The notes under the pieces are model-generated. The model was not told where the DNA came from. It saw only the letters and a list, made by a program, of their open reading frames with translations, and did not search any database. A program made the translations under genes and the position numbers. From an uncultured Pseudomonadales bacterium (GTDB taxonomy: Bacteria; Pseudomonadota; Gammaproteobacteria; Pseudomonadales; Cellvibrionaceae), in assembly GCA_947489425.1 (NCBI GenBank), contig CANLDL010000002.1, forward strand, positions 806,001 through 870,000: a DNA stretch of 64,000 nucleotides. The letters are read 5' to 3'. Position 1 is the first letter of the stretch. Each line of letters starts with the position of its first letter. This document shows positions 1 to 8,933 of this stretch, piece by piece.

Positions 1-159
1 GGACAATTAGAGGCAGAAATTGCCGCTAATCACTGGTTAACGGTACCCGCCGACCAAGAGATTATTTTTGAAACCAACCATGAAGAACAATGGATAAAGG
101 CTGCCAAAAAATTGGGAATTGATCTTAATCTAATCTCCAACCAAATGGGTCACGCTTAA
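1..159 (+). CDS. yqgE: YqgE/AlgH family protein (3' end only)
   Basis: Only the last 52 codons are present; the reading frame enters from the left edge and stops with TAA at 157-159. The C-terminal segment (HWLTVPADQEIIFE, then WIKAAKKLGID) matches what I know of the UPF0301/YqgE family, whose biochemical role is unresolved. It lies 17 bp upstream of ruvX on the same strand, the usual yqgE-ruvX pairing in gammaproteobacteria, so the two are probably cotranscribed. The identification rests on a fragment plus this context. Confidence 0.8.
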   Translation, partial: GQLEAEIAANHWLTVPADQEIIFETNHEEQWIKAAKKLGIDLNLISNQMGHA

Positions 160-176
160 GTATATAGGCTAGCAAA

Positions 177-623
177 ATGCCAACACCCCCAAATACACAC
201 ACAGCACTCGCTTTTGACTTTGGCTTACGCAGCATTGGCATTGCTTATGGCCAATCGCTAACGGGGTCGGCAACACCACTGCCACCAATCAAAGCAAAAG
301 ACGGCATTCCTGACTGGCAAATCATCGAAAACCTTCTTAAAGAGTGGAAGCCTAGCTTGCTAGTCGTAGGCCTACCACTCAATATGGATGACTCTGAAAG
401 TGAGCTAAGCCGGCGAGCACGAAAATTTGGCAACCGCCTACAAGGTCGCTTTGGCCATACATTTGGGTTTGCTCTTGAGCTTATGGACGAGCGTCTCAGC
501 AGCTTTGCGGCTAAACAAGACGCCAAAGATCGCGGGCATAAAGGTGATTATAAAAAACAACCTATCGACTCTTATGCCGCACAATTAATTTTAGAAGATT
601 GGTTTAGAAGCTCGCAGGCATGA
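177..623 (+). CDS. ruvX: Putative pre-16S rRNA nuclease / Holliday junction resolvase-like RuvX (YqgF)
   Basis: A 148-residue protein of the RNase H-like YqgF family, close to the usual length of about 140. The N-terminal motif DFGLRSIGIAYG carries the first conserved Asp (D14). The central DERLSS segment and the C-terminal DSYAAQLILEDW segment supply the other conserved acidic positions. The family matures the 5' end of 16S rRNA in E. coli and is structurally related to RuvC. It follows yqgE closely. Transcription converges with pilU, which ends 46 bp downstream. Confidence 0.93.
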   Translation: MPTPPNTHTALAFDFGLRSIGIAYGQSLTGSATPLPPIKAKDGIPDWQIIENLLKEWKPSLLVVGLPLNMDDSESELSRRARKFGNRLQGRFGHTFGFALELMDERLSSFAAKQDAKDRGHKGDYKKQPIDSYAAQLILEDWFRSSQA

Positions 624-669
624 GCTTACAAACGATATCAAGTCATGAAGATATTGACTGGCACTGGTT

Positions 670-1821
670 TTAGCGCCCTAAAAAATTACCCTTAATTTCA
701 TCATCAGCTTCAATTGATAGCTCATCAGCAACATTCGATAAGTACTCGGAATCCGACTCTGAGGCAAGCTTAATCAATAGACGAAGGTCGTTAGCAGAAT
801 CCGCATGAGCCAGCGCATCTTCATAGGTGATTTCTCCGGAGTCATAAAGCTCGTAGAGTGCCTGGTCGAAGGTTTGCATACCAATCTCTGTCGATTTTTT
901 CATGAGCTCTTTGAGGTCACCTACCTGGCCTTTGCGAATTAAATCAGCAGCGAGTGGGGTATTTAATAAGATCTCCATACAAGCACGTCGCCCATTGCCA
1001 TCGGGCGTCGGAATAAGTTGCTGGGCCACCATTGCCTTAAGGTTTAATGATAAATCCATCCATAATTGTTGGTGTCTATCGGCGGGGAAAAAATGCAAAA
1101 TACGATCAAGTGCTTGGTTTGCATTGTTAGCGTGAAGCGTACAGAGGCACAAGTGGCCAGTTTCAGCAAAGGCAACAGCATGCTCCATAGTTTCTCGGCT
1201 ACGCACCTCACCAATTAAAATCACGTCCGGCGCTTGCCTAAGTGTATTTTTTAGTGCTGTCTCAAAGGATTCTGTATCAAGGCCCACCTCGCGCTGAGTA
1301 ATAATACAACCCTGATGCTGATGAATAAATTCGATAGGGTCCTCAATAGAAATAATATGCCCTTTACTATTTTTATTCCTGTGCCCAACCATCGATGCGA
1401 GCGAGGTAGATTTACCTGTACCCGTTGCACCAACAAATATAATCAAGCCACGCTTAGTCATCGCCAGCTCTTTAATGATCTCCGGCAAACCAAGGCCATC
1501 AACTGTTGGAATTGTAGTCTCGATACGACGTAAAACCATACCTGCAAGATTACGCTGATAAAACGCACTACAGCGAAAACGCCCAATGCCGCGGGCACTA
1601 ATAGCAAAATTTAGTTCTTTGTTTTTTAAAAACTCTACACGCTGCCCTTCGTTCATCACTCCAAGTACAAGCTCGCGAGACTTTTCTGGCGTTAGCGGCG
1701 TACTCATCAGAGGCATAACACGTCCGTGTAACTTGATCGATGGCGCGAGCCCTGCTGTGATAAATAAGTCCGAAGCACCTTTATCAACCATGGTTTTTAA
1801 TAATCGATCAAATTCCATCAC
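670..1821 (-). CDS. pilU: Type IV pilus retraction ATPase PilU
   Basis: A 383-residue secretion ATPase of the PilT/PilU type. Walker A (GATGTGKST) lies near residues 131-139, a Walker B-like segment (DVILIGEVRS) near 199-208, and the His-box segment TGHLCLCTLHANNA near 221-234. It lacks a clear copy of the AIRNLIRE motif seen in its neighbour, and it has the longer acidic tail typical of PilU. PilU is an accessory retraction motor that works with PilT at the inner-membrane base of type IV pili. It is downstream of pilT on the same strand with an 85-bp gap. Two adjacent ATGs make the start 1821 or 1818. Confidence 0.95.
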   Translation of the reverse strand: MMEFDRLLKTMVDKGASDLFITAGLAPSIKLHGRVMPLMSTPLTPEKSRELVLGVMNEGQRVEFLKNKELNFAISARGIGRFRCSAFYQRNLAGMVLRRIETTIPTVDGLGLPEIIKELAMTKRGLIIFVGATGTGKSTSLASMVGHRNKNSKGHIISIEDPIEFIHQHQGCIITQREVGLDTESFETALKNTLRQAPDVILIGEVRSRETMEHAVAFAETGHLCLCTLHANNANQALDRILHFFPADRHQQLWMDLSLNLKAMVAQQLIPTPDGNGRRACMEILLNTPLAADLIRKGQVGDLKELMKKSTEIGMQTFDQALYELYDSGEITYEDALAHADSANDLRLLIKLASESDSEYLSNVADELSIEADDEIKGNFLGR

Positions 1822-1906
1822 ATTTCCTCAATTGTTATATATAACAAGACAATATATCCGGCTACTTGCAGTCTTAACCTATTTTAGTTGTTAACACAGA
1901 CTTATA

Positions 1907-2941
1907 TTAAAAGTTATCGGGTATCTTAGCTTTTTCACGAGCCACATCGCGAGAAACAATATGCCTAGCCACTAAATCACCCAAGCACTGATCCATTGTC
2001 TGCATGCCCACAGCGCCGCCTGTTTGAATAGCAGAATACATTTGTGCCACTTTATCTTCACGGATCAGGTTTCGAATAGCAGGACTTCCTCGCATGATTT
2101 CGTGGGCGGCGACTCGACCACCCGAGGTTTTTTTCATCAATGTTTGTGAGACAACAGCCTCTAAAGACTCCGCCAACATGGAGCGGACCATGTCCTTTTC
2201 AGCCGCAGGGAATACATCAATAACACGGTCAATAGTCTTAGCAGCTGATGTAGTGTGCAAGGTACCGAGCACTAAGTGACCGGTTTCTGCTGCCGTGAGC
2301 GCCAAACGAATGGTTTCAAGGTCACGTAGCTCACCAACCAGGATAATATCGGGGTCTTCACGCAGTGCCGAACGTAATGCTTCGGAGAAGCCATGAGTAT
2401 CTCGGTGGACCTCACGCTGATTAATCAGGCACTTTTTACTTTCATGAACGAATTCGATGGGGTCTTCAATGGTTAAAATATGCTCGTATTTTGTGTCATT
2501 TAAATAGTCAACCATGGCCGCCAAGGTAGTCGATTTCCCCGAGCCAGTAGGCCCAGTAACCAACACCAAACCACGAGGCACAGAAATAATATCGCGGAAG
2601 ACTTGACCAAGACCTAGATCTTCCATTGTCAATACTTTTGAAGGAATAGTACGAAAGACAGCCGCCGCACCGCGATTTTGGTTAAAGGCATTTACCCTAA
2701 AACGTGCAACACCTGGTACCTCAAAGGAAAAATCTGTCTCGTAAAACTCTTCATAATCTTTGCGTTGCTTATCGTTCATAATTTCATAGATAAGCGCATG
2801 CACCGCTTTATGGTCCATCGCTGGCAAATTAATGCGGCGTATATCACCATCGATACGAATCATTGGCGGCAAGCCACCAGAAATATGTAAATCCGATGCA
2901 CCTTGTTTGGCGCTAAAGGCGAGCAGTTCTGTAATATCCAT
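1907..2941 (-). CDS. pilT: Type IV pilus twitching motility ATPase PilT
   Basis: A 344-residue hexameric retraction ATPase, the usual family length. Walker A is GPTGSGKST (residues 130-138), Walker B DIILVGELRD (about 198-207), the His box TGHLVLGTLH (about 220-229), and the retraction-specific AIRNLIRE motif lies at about 288-295. PilT drives pilus depolymerisation in twitching motility, surface sensing and DNA uptake. It is the promoter-proximal gene of a pilT-pilU unit and is divergent from yggS, as in Pseudomonas. Confidence 0.97.
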   Translation of the reverse strand: MDITELLAFSAKQGASDLHISGGLPPMIRIDGDIRRINLPAMDHKAVHALIYEIMNDKQRKDYEEFYETDFSFEVPGVARFRVNAFNQNRGAAAVFRTIPSKVLTMEDLGLGQVFRDIISVPRGLVLVTGPTGSGKSTTLAAMVDYLNDTKYEHILTIEDPIEFVHESKKCLINQREVHRDTHGFSEALRSALREDPDIILVGELRDLETIRLALTAAETGHLVLGTLHTTSAAKTIDRVIDVFPAAEKDMVRSMLAESLEAVVSQTLMKKTSGGRVAAHEIMRGSPAIRNLIREDKVAQMYSAIQTGGAVGMQTMDQCLGDLVARHIVSRDVAREKAKIPDNF

Positions 2942-3249
2942 AGTTATATCTTAATATTATTAATCGTTATTTTAATGATTGCCTTGCGATAAAGTAAAAA
3001 TTTACAGCGCATAGCATGAGGGTATCGAGTCTTTAGCAAAGATTCACGTATTTTTTACTTAACCATATACAAACTATAGCGTTTATTGAAGCCTTAAAAC
3101 CGAGCTCCTACAAATAAATTAAGTTTCTGTGGGCTATTTGACCCAAAATAAGCGAAAATTATCAGTTTTAATACACTTTATAGATAATTAAGCACTTATC
3201 TCGATAGGGCACTGCTTACTTTCTATATTTATAATACGCTATTTACAAT
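2942..3249. promoter_or_regulatory. pilT / yggS divergent intergenic region
   Basis: This 308-bp AT-rich gap separates divergent pilT and yggS, so it should hold both promoters. A TATAAT hexamer at 3230-3235 would start yggS transcription only a few bases before its ATG at 3250, but no good -35 element is visible at the right spacing. No obvious Shine-Dalgarno sequence precedes yggS. I see no RNA gene or small ORF here. Confidence 0.4.
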
Positions 3250-3939
3250 ATGATGAACCTAAGCAAAGAGCAGTTAAAAGATAACCTTCACAAGGTTCAG
3301 GATACTATTGGGCAGATGGCAAGCAAGTGTCATCGCCAACCCAAACAGGTACATTTGCTGGCAGTGAGTAAAAAAAAACCCGCCGAGCAAATCAGACTAG
3401 CGTTTGAGCTAGGGCAAAAGGCCTTTGGTGAGAACTATCTGCAAGAAGCCCTTGATAAGCAACAGCTACTGTTTGATCTTGGCATAGAGTGGCACTTTAT
3501 AGGCCCCATACAATCCAATAAAACCCGCGATATCAGTGCAAACTTTAGTTGGGTACATAGCGTTGACCGCTTAAAGGTAGCAAAGCGACTCAGTGATCAA
3601 CGCCCAGCGCACCTACCACCGCTCAATGTTTGCCTACAAGTCAATATTGATAATGAAGCTAGCAAAGCGGGTGTAGCACCTGACCAAGTATTAGAACTGG
3701 CAAATAATATAATGGCATTGCCCAATTTAAAGCTACGTGGATTAATGGCAATTCCTGCACCCAAAGAATCCTTTAAGGAACAATTTGAGACATTTAAGCG
3801 CGTCCACGATATCATGCAAAAGACTCCTGAAATGGACACCTTATCGATGGGTATGTCTGGCGATATGGAAGCAGCTATTGCCGCAGGCACTACTATTGTT
3901 CGTGTTGGCACCGCTATTTTTGGGCAAAGAGATATCTAG
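3250..3939 (+). CDS. yggS: YggS/PLPBP family pyridoxal phosphate homeostasis protein
   Basis: A 229-residue single-domain PLP-binding protein (alanine racemase N-terminal fold). The lysine in HLLAVSKKKP, near residue 41, is the expected Schiff-base site. The segments HFIGPIQSNK and LSMGMSGDMEAAI are family hallmarks; the latter forms the phosphate-binding region. The family controls free PLP and amino-acid balance and has no known enzymatic reaction. It heads the yggS-proC-yggT series. Start is 3250 or the adjacent ATG at 3253. Confidence 0.95.
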   Translation: MMNLSKEQLKDNLHKVQDTIGQMASKCHRQPKQVHLLAVSKKKPAEQIRLAFELGQKAFGENYLQEALDKQQLLFDLGIEWHFIGPIQSNKTRDISANFSWVHSVDRLKVAKRLSDQRPAHLPPLNVCLQVNIDNEASKAGVAPDQVLELANNIMALPNLKLRGLMAIPAPKESFKEQFETFKRVHDIMQKTPEMDTLSMGMSGDMEAAIAAGTTIVRVGTAIFGQRDI

Positions 3940-4030
3940 AAAACAATGTAAAAAGTTGTATGGGATTAACTTGTAAAAACAATTTATCCCTCCATCTATC
4001 AATAATAGAAATCAACAAAGAAAAGATACT

Positions 4031-4855
4031 ATGCAAACAATTACTTTTATTGGCTCGGGAAACATGTCAACTAGCATTATTGGTGGCCTAATTGCCGAAG
4101 GCTACCAACCCCGAGCTATTACAGCCTGCGACCCTAATGAGGCTGCACTTGGCGCCATTAGCGAACAATTTGGCATTAACACCAGCCTCGACAACGCTAA
4201 AGCCGTTGCCAATACCGACATTGTCGTGCTCGCAGTTAAACCACAGATATTAAAAGAGGTTGCTCTTGAACTTGCCTTAAGCATTAGCAATAACCCTAAC
4301 AAACCTCTTGTTATCTCTATTGCCGCGGGTGTTAACGGGAAACTACTCACACAGTGGCTAGGTAGCAGAACCGCGATTGTTCGCTGCATGCCCAATACAC
4401 CCGCTCTAGTACAAGAGGGGGCTACTGGCCTTTATGCCAATGAGCATGTCTCTGAGCAACACAAAGAATCTGCAGAGCAGCTAATGCAATCAATCGGCAG
4501 TGTGACATGGCTCGAGTCGGAAGAATTAATCGATGCCGTCACCGCGGTCTCTGGTAGTGGACCCGCTTACTTTTTCCTATTGATGGAAGCAATGATAGAT
4601 GCAGGCATCAAACAAGGCTTAACTCTCGATCAAGCAAGTAAGTTAACACTGCAAACTGCCTTGGGTGCGGCAAAGCTCGCTCAAAAGAGTGATGTTAGAG
4701 TGAGCGAGTTGCGCCGACGTGTGACCTCACCTGGCGGAACTACAGAGCAAGCGATCCTCTCATTCGAAGAGGCTGGGTTTCGTACAATGGTTGATAATGC
4801 ACTTATTGCCTGTGCTGAGCACTCTAAGTCGATGGGCGAAGAATTTGGTGAGTAG
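4031..4855 (+). CDS. proC: Pyrroline-5-carboxylate reductase ProC
   Basis: A 274-residue enzyme for the last step of proline synthesis: NAD(P)H-dependent reduction of 1-pyrroline-5-carboxylate to L-proline. The N-terminal FIGSGNMSTSIIGGL is the Rossmann dinucleotide loop. MPNTPALVQEGATG near residue 118 and the C-terminal LRRRVTSPGGTTEQAI are ProC signatures. Length equals the family norm. It lies 91 bp after yggS and before yggT, a widely conserved order. Confidence 0.97.
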   Translation: MQTITFIGSGNMSTSIIGGLIAEGYQPRAITACDPNEAALGAISEQFGINTSLDNAKAVANTDIVVLAVKPQILKEVALELALSISNNPNKPLVISIAAGVNGKLLTQWLGSRTAIVRCMPNTPALVQEGATGLYANEHVSEQHKESAEQLMQSIGSVTWLESEELIDAVTAVSGSGPAYFFLLMEAMIDAGIKQGLTLDQASKLTLQTALGAAKLAQKSDVRVSELRRRVTSPGGTTEQAILSFEEAGFRTMVDNALIACAEHSKSMGEEFGE

Positions 4856-4968
4856 TTATCACCGGAGATGATGTCAGATAAAACAATATTAACTTGCCAA
4901 AAAGGTGAAATCTGGCAACGAGCCTCTATTATTATAGGCAACTAACTTTTTATTGGTAATGAGCTTTT

Positions 4969-5517
4969 ATGGATAAGTTAACAAGCATTGCAGCGCTATT
5001 AATTAATTTTTTCTTTTATGCCTATATTTTAATTGTGGTATTGCGCTTTTTATTGCAACTAGTGCGAGCAGACTTTTATAACCAACTCTCGCAATTTATT
5101 GTCACTGCAACAAACCCGGTACTCATACCTCTTAGAAAAGCGATCCCAGGGCTTTTTGGCATTGATATAGCCAGCATCATACTTGCCTTGATACTACAGA
5201 TGGTAGCGCTACAATTACTATTTTTATTGGGCGGCGGCGGTATGTATCCGATCATACCGCTTGTTTTTGACTCAATAATAAAGCTGATCGGCTTGGTGCT
5301 TAATATCTATGTTTTGTCATTCATTATCATGGTGGTTATCAGCTGGGTTGCACCACATACTCATAATCCTGCTATTTCTGTTATCCATAGCTTAACCGAT
5401 CCTGTACTGCGCCCAATACGCAAAGCTCTACCTCCCATGGGTGGATTCGACTTTTCTATTATGATTGCCATACTGGGTATTCTTATTCTTAAAATATTGC
5501 TGGAGCCTAGCATTTAA
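4969..5517 (+). CDS. yggT: YggT family integral membrane protein
   Basis: A 182-residue membrane protein with two tandem YggT repeats. Each has hydrophobic helices followed by a PVL-PLRKAIP type motif (NPVLIPLRKAIPG in the first half, DPVLRPIRKALPP in the second). The function is poorly defined; the family has been linked to osmotic or ion homeostasis and to cell-envelope organisation. Position after proC is the conserved arrangement. Confidence 0.93.
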   Translation: MDKLTSIAALLINFFFYAYILIVVLRFLLQLVRADFYNQLSQFIVTATNPVLIPLRKAIPGLFGIDIASIILALILQMVALQLLFLLGGGGMYPIIPLVFDSIIKLIGLVLNIYVLSFIIMVVISWVAPHTHNPAISVIHSLTDPVLRPIRKALPPMGGFDFSIMIAILGILILKILLEPSI

Positions 5518-5530
5518 TGATGAGTGCTAA

Positions 5531-5911
5531 ATGAAGGCACCTATACTTTATATTGTTCTTGCACTCGCGCTTATTACGGTTAATGCGTTAGGTTCTATAC
5601 TTTATAGCTACTATGTCTTTGGCAACATCAATATCAGCGCAGTAATACCTAGGCTGGCGCTAGTTTTATTCTTATGTTCGATGGCGTATTTGGGCAAGAA
5701 CTGGGCTAGATTAATCCTTGGGCTATTATCGGTAGTTGCTTTTATAGGCATTTTAGCGTCAATCTCTCTGCATTTTTACACATCACAAATTGGCTACCCT
5801 CATCCACTTGAGTTCATCCAAGGCACTATTTATTTTTTAGTTGCATTACTTTTGCTAATGCCAAAATCTGTTCGCCAACAATATAAATCTATTGCAAAAC
5901 AAGCCGCCTGA
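5531..5911 (+). CDS. Small membrane protein of unknown function
   Basis: A 126-residue, very hydrophobic protein with about four predicted membrane segments (near residues 5-30, 37-55, 60-83 and 95-112) and a short basic tail (PKSVRQQYKSIAKQ). I do not recognise a family with certainty. It starts 13 bp after yggT and probably belongs to the same transcript, between yggT and metX where other genomes have nothing or a different gene. No catalytic motif is visible. Confidence 0.75.
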   Translation: MKAPILYIVLALALITVNALGSILYSYYVFGNINISAVIPRLALVLFLCSMAYLGKNWARLILGLLSVVAFIGILASISLHFYTSQIGYPHPLEFIQGTIYFLVALLLLMPKSVRQQYKSIAKQAA

Positions 5912-6022
5912 AGATCCTCCAAAATCCTCACATAATCTACGTTCTATGCCAAAGGTCTTGCGATCAGCACTGTAGCCACTTAGACTGCACCCTCTTTAAT
6001 CATTAGCGCGTAAACACTTAAG

Positions 6023-7183
6023 ATGGATGGTTTTCCTAAAGGCAGTGTTGGCCTTGTCGAGGCTAAAACTCAACACTTTGATACGCCTCTTCCACTAGCA
6101 AATGGAAGGGTGCTCTCTGAGTACGACATTATTTATGAAACCTATGGCGAGCTCAACAGTGATAAGAGCAATGCTATATTGATTTGTCATGCGCTATCGG
6201 GTGACCATCACGCCGCTGGTTTTTACAGTGAAGACGAAAAACGCCCCGGCTGGTGGGACCATTATATTGGGCCCGGTAAAGCCATCGATACCAATCATTT
6301 TTTTGTGCTCTCACTCAACAATATCGGTGGCTGCAATGGCTCAACAGGGCCTCTAAGCATTAATCCTAAAACAGGAAAAGTATGGGGCGAAAACTTCCCT
6401 ACATTACGTGTTCGCGACTGGGTAGAGACACAAAAGCGCTTAGCCGATCTGCTCGGCATCAAACGATGGGCAGCGATTGTTGGGGGTAGTTTAGGTGGCA
6501 TGCAGGCAATGCGCTGGTCTTTAGAGTATCCCGATCGCGTTAAAAATTGCATCGCCATTGCCTCTGCACTTAAATTAACGGCACAAAATATCGCCTTTAA
6601 CGAAACCGCCCGCCAAGCCATTATGGCAGACCCAAACTTTTTTGAAGGCAGATATAGCGAGCACAATACCATTCCCAAAGACGGCCTTGCCGTTGCACGT
6701 ATGATTGGACATATTACCTATTTGTCAGGTGACGGAATGGGCGAAAAATTTGGTCGAGAGCTTCGCTCGGGTAGCTTTTCGCTTGGGTGCGATGACCCCT
6801 TGGAGTTTGAGATCGAAAGCTATCTACGCTATCAAGGGACTAAATTCTCAACACAATTCGATGCCAACACTTATATATTGATGACACGTGCACTGGATTA
6901 TTTCGACCTTGCACGCGAATACAACCACAATGCCGTAGAAGCATTTAGTCATGCCACGTGCAAATTTTTAGTGATCTCATTTACAACGGATTGGCGATTC
7001 TCACCAGAGCGCTCAAAGGAAATCGTACAGGCATTATTACATGCAAAAAAACCTGTTACCTACGCCGAGATAGAATCCAGCTATGGCCACGACGCCTTCT
7101 TAGTTCCCAACAAACGCTACAACGATGTTTTTAGTGGTTTTATGGCGAATATTGCCCACGATATTAAAAGAGGGGAGAGCTAA
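6023..7183 (+). CDS. metX: Homoserine O-acyltransferase MetX
   Basis: A 386-residue alpha/beta-hydrolase-fold enzyme that acylates L-homoserine in methionine synthesis. The nucleophile motif GGSLGGMQA puts the catalytic Ser at about 156. A late [10 protein letters not shown] segment and SSYGHDAFL supply the expected Asp and His. The [12 protein letters not shown] segment is also typical. Whether acetyl-CoA or succinyl-CoA is used cannot be read from the overall family; metX-metW enzymes of this group are often succinyltransferases. The gene overlaps metW by one base (TAATG), suggesting translational coupling. Confidence 0.95.
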   Translation: MDGFPKGSVGLVEAKTQHFDTPLPLANGRVLSEYDIIYETYGELNSDKSNAILICHALSGDHHAAGFYSEDEKRPGWWDHYIGPGKAIDTNHFFVLSLNNIGGCNGSTGPLSINPKTGKVWGENFPTLRVRDWVETQKRLADLLGIKRWAAIVGGSLGGMQAMRWSLEYPDRVKNCIAIASALKLTAQNIAFNETARQAIMADPNFFEGRYSEHNTIPKDGLAVARMIGHITYLSGDGMGEKFGRELRSGSFSLGCDDPLEFEIESYLRYQGTKFSTQFDANTYILMTRALDYFDLAREYNHNAVEAFSHATCKFLVISFTTDWRFSPERSKEIVQALLHAKKPVTYAEIESSYGHDAFLVPNKRYNDVFSGFMANIAHDIKRGES

Positions 7184-7776
7184 TGCGTATCGACCTCGAC
7201 ATCATTCCATCTTATATCAAAGACAACCAAGACATATTGGATTTGGGCTGTGGCGATGGTACTTTGTTAAAGCTATTGCGCGATGAAAAAAATAGCAATG
7301 GCATCGGCCTTGAAAACGATCACGATAAAATCACAGAATGTATCGAAAAGAACATTGCCGTCGTTGAATTTGACTTAAACAAAGGCTTGCAACAATTTGA
7401 TAGCAATAGTTATGACATCGTTATTATGACGCTCGCCTTGCAGGCGATGGAGCGACCAGATCATGTGCTTGATGAGATGTTGCGTATCGGTAAAGAGTGC
7501 ATTATTACTTTTCCAAACTTTGGCCATTGGCGCGCACGCCTGCACTTAATGTTGCATGGCAAGATGCCGGTATCTGACCTGCTGCCTTACCAGTGGTATG
7601 ACACGCCTAATATTCATTTTTGTACTGTCAGAGACTTTGAAGCTTTATGCATCGAAAAAAATATTTCTATTATCCATAAAGATATGGTGAGTGAAAAAAA
7701 TATAAGCTCCTTTTTATGCAAGCATCACCCTAATTTATTTAGTGAAACTGCCATTTACCATTTAACACGAAATTGA
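7183..7776 (+). CDS. metW: Methionine biosynthesis protein MetW
   Basis: A 197-residue class I SAM-dependent methyltransferase-fold protein. The SAM-binding motif DLGCGDGTLL is at about residues 21-30. MTLALQAMERPDHVLDEMLRIG and FPNFGHWRARLHL are characteristic of MetW. It is almost always paired with metX; it has been reported to help MetX activity in some bacteria, while its own methylation substrate is unclear. Its ATG shares a base with the metX stop. Confidence 0.95.
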   Translation: MRIDLDIIPSYIKDNQDILDLGCGDGTLLKLLRDEKNSNGIGLENDHDKITECIEKNIAVVEFDLNKGLQQFDSNSYDIVIMTLALQAMERPDHVLDEMLRIGKECIITFPNFGHWRARLHLMLHGKMPVSDLLPYQWYDTPNIHFCTVRDFEALCIEKNISIIHKDMVSEKNISSFLCKHHPNLFSETAIYHLTRN

Positions 7777-7777
7777 T

Positions 7778-8251
7778 ATGCCATTATTCTTTGCAGTAAA
7801 AAGCAATACAAAAAAACTTATTTTTCTCATTTTATGGGGGATTTTCGCTATTGCTGCACCTACAAGTAGCTATGCTCAAAAAAATACATCCTACGAATTA
7901 GAAAACCATATTGTTTATTACAATGTATTCAACAGCACAATCATCCCAGCTGAAGTTGCTAAAATTCATAAGCTCGTACGTGCACGCGATACAGTCTATG
8001 TTAATGTTGCACTAGTAAAAAAGAGTGGTGGCAATGGTATACCCGCAAAAATGTTGGGAGTCCATCGCAATCTTTTACAACAAAAATTTGATTTGGAATT
8101 TATTGAAATAAAAGAACCGACAGCAACCTATTATTTAGCACCCATTCGATTTAATAACGAAGAAATATTACACATTGATATCTCTGTCGAATCTTTGGAT
8201 CAAACAGATTCTGGATCATTTACTATTACCAAAAAACTCTATCAAGACTGA
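7778..8251 (+). CDS. DUF4426 domain-containing exported protein
   Basis: A 157-residue protein with a basic N terminus and hydrophobic helix (about residues 11-33, ending near SSYAQ), consistent with a signal peptide. The rest is a small beta-rich domain with YYNVFNSTIIP and NVALVKKSGGNG segments. This gene regularly lies between metW and rdgB in Pseudomonas-type gammaproteobacteria and carries the DUF4426 label. Function is unknown. It begins one base after the metW stop, so it is in the same operon. Confidence 0.85.
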   Translation: MPLFFAVKSNTKKLIFLILWGIFAIAAPTSSYAQKNTSYELENHIVYYNVFNSTIIPAEVAKIHKLVRARDTVYVNVALVKKSGGNGIPAKMLGVHRNLLQQKFDLEFIEIKEPTATYYLAPIRFNNEEILHIDISVESLDQTDSGSFTITKKLYQD

Positions 8252-8282
8252 TTTATTATTTGAACATCAAGAAAGACAATCT

Positions 8283-8930
8283 ATGTCAGCTAACCTATTA
8301 CCCTCAAAAATTGTATTAGCCAGTAATAACGCGGGGAAATTACGCGAGTTTAACCAGCTTTTTTCAGATGCTGGAATTAACATTGTTCCTCAAAGCCAAT
8401 TCAACGTAAAAGATGCTATTGAAGATGGCTTAAGTTTTGTCGAAAACGCCATTATAAAAGCAAGGCATGCTGCAAAAATAACACAACATCCGGCTATTGC
8501 CGATGACTCTGGTATAGAGATAGATGCATTAAACGGTGAACCTGGTATTTACTCTGCAAGATATTCTGGTGAGCACGGCAATGATAAAGGCCACAATCAG
8601 CTAGTGCTACAAAAAATGAAAGAGATACCACACACTCAACGCAGCGCACGCTTTCAATGCGTACTCGCCTATATGCGTCACGAAAGCGACCCCACACCAT
8701 TAATTTGCCAAGCGAGCTGGGAAGGCTTTATTTTGACCAAGGAATCAGGAACTAATGGTTTTGGCTATGACCCTTTGTTTTATGTACCTGAATATCAGAG
8801 TTCATCGGCGCAATTAAGTAAAGAGTTAAAAAATAAAATCAGTCATCGAGGTAAAGCGCTACAAATTTTGCTTGCGGCACTAAAAGAAAAATACCCCGCG
8901 TCTTTTAATTGCAATTCCGTTAATTTATGA
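8283..8930 (+). CDS. rdgB: XTP/dITP diphosphatase RdgB (Ham1 family)
   Basis: A 215-residue nucleoside triphosphate pyrophosphatase that hydrolyses ITP, dITP and XTP to monophosphates, keeping deaminated purines out of nucleic acids. Family motifs are LASNNAGKLREF near the N terminus, AIADDSGIEIDALNG, GIYSARYSG, FGYDPLFYVPE and SHRGKALQ. I use the ATG at 8283 (MSANLLPSK) because it gives the normal length. The frame is open further upstream, but that extension would overlap the preceding DUF4426 gene and has no family resemblance. Confidence 0.95.
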   Translation: MSANLLPSKIVLASNNAGKLREFNQLFSDAGINIVPQSQFNVKDAIEDGLSFVENAIIKARHAAKITQHPAIADDSGIEIDALNGEPGIYSARYSGEHGNDKGHNQLVLQKMKEIPHTQRSARFQCVLAYMRHESDPTPLICQASWEGFILTKESGTNGFGYDPLFYVPEYQSSSAQLSKELKNKISHRGKALQILLAALKEKYPASFNCNSVNL

Positions 8931-8933
8931 TTA

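Noticed and set aside
656..675. TGGCACTGG-type sigma-54 motif near the ruvX end
   Set aside because: GG and GC are eleven bases apart, not ten, and it does not precede a gene start.
5912..6022. Possible SAM riboswitch before metX
   Set aside because: The gap is only 111 bp and shows no recognisable conserved aptamer pairing.
8175..8282. Upstream extension of the rdgB frame
   Set aside because: It overlaps the DUF4426 gene and adds residues with no family similarity; the ATG at 8283 gives the normal length.
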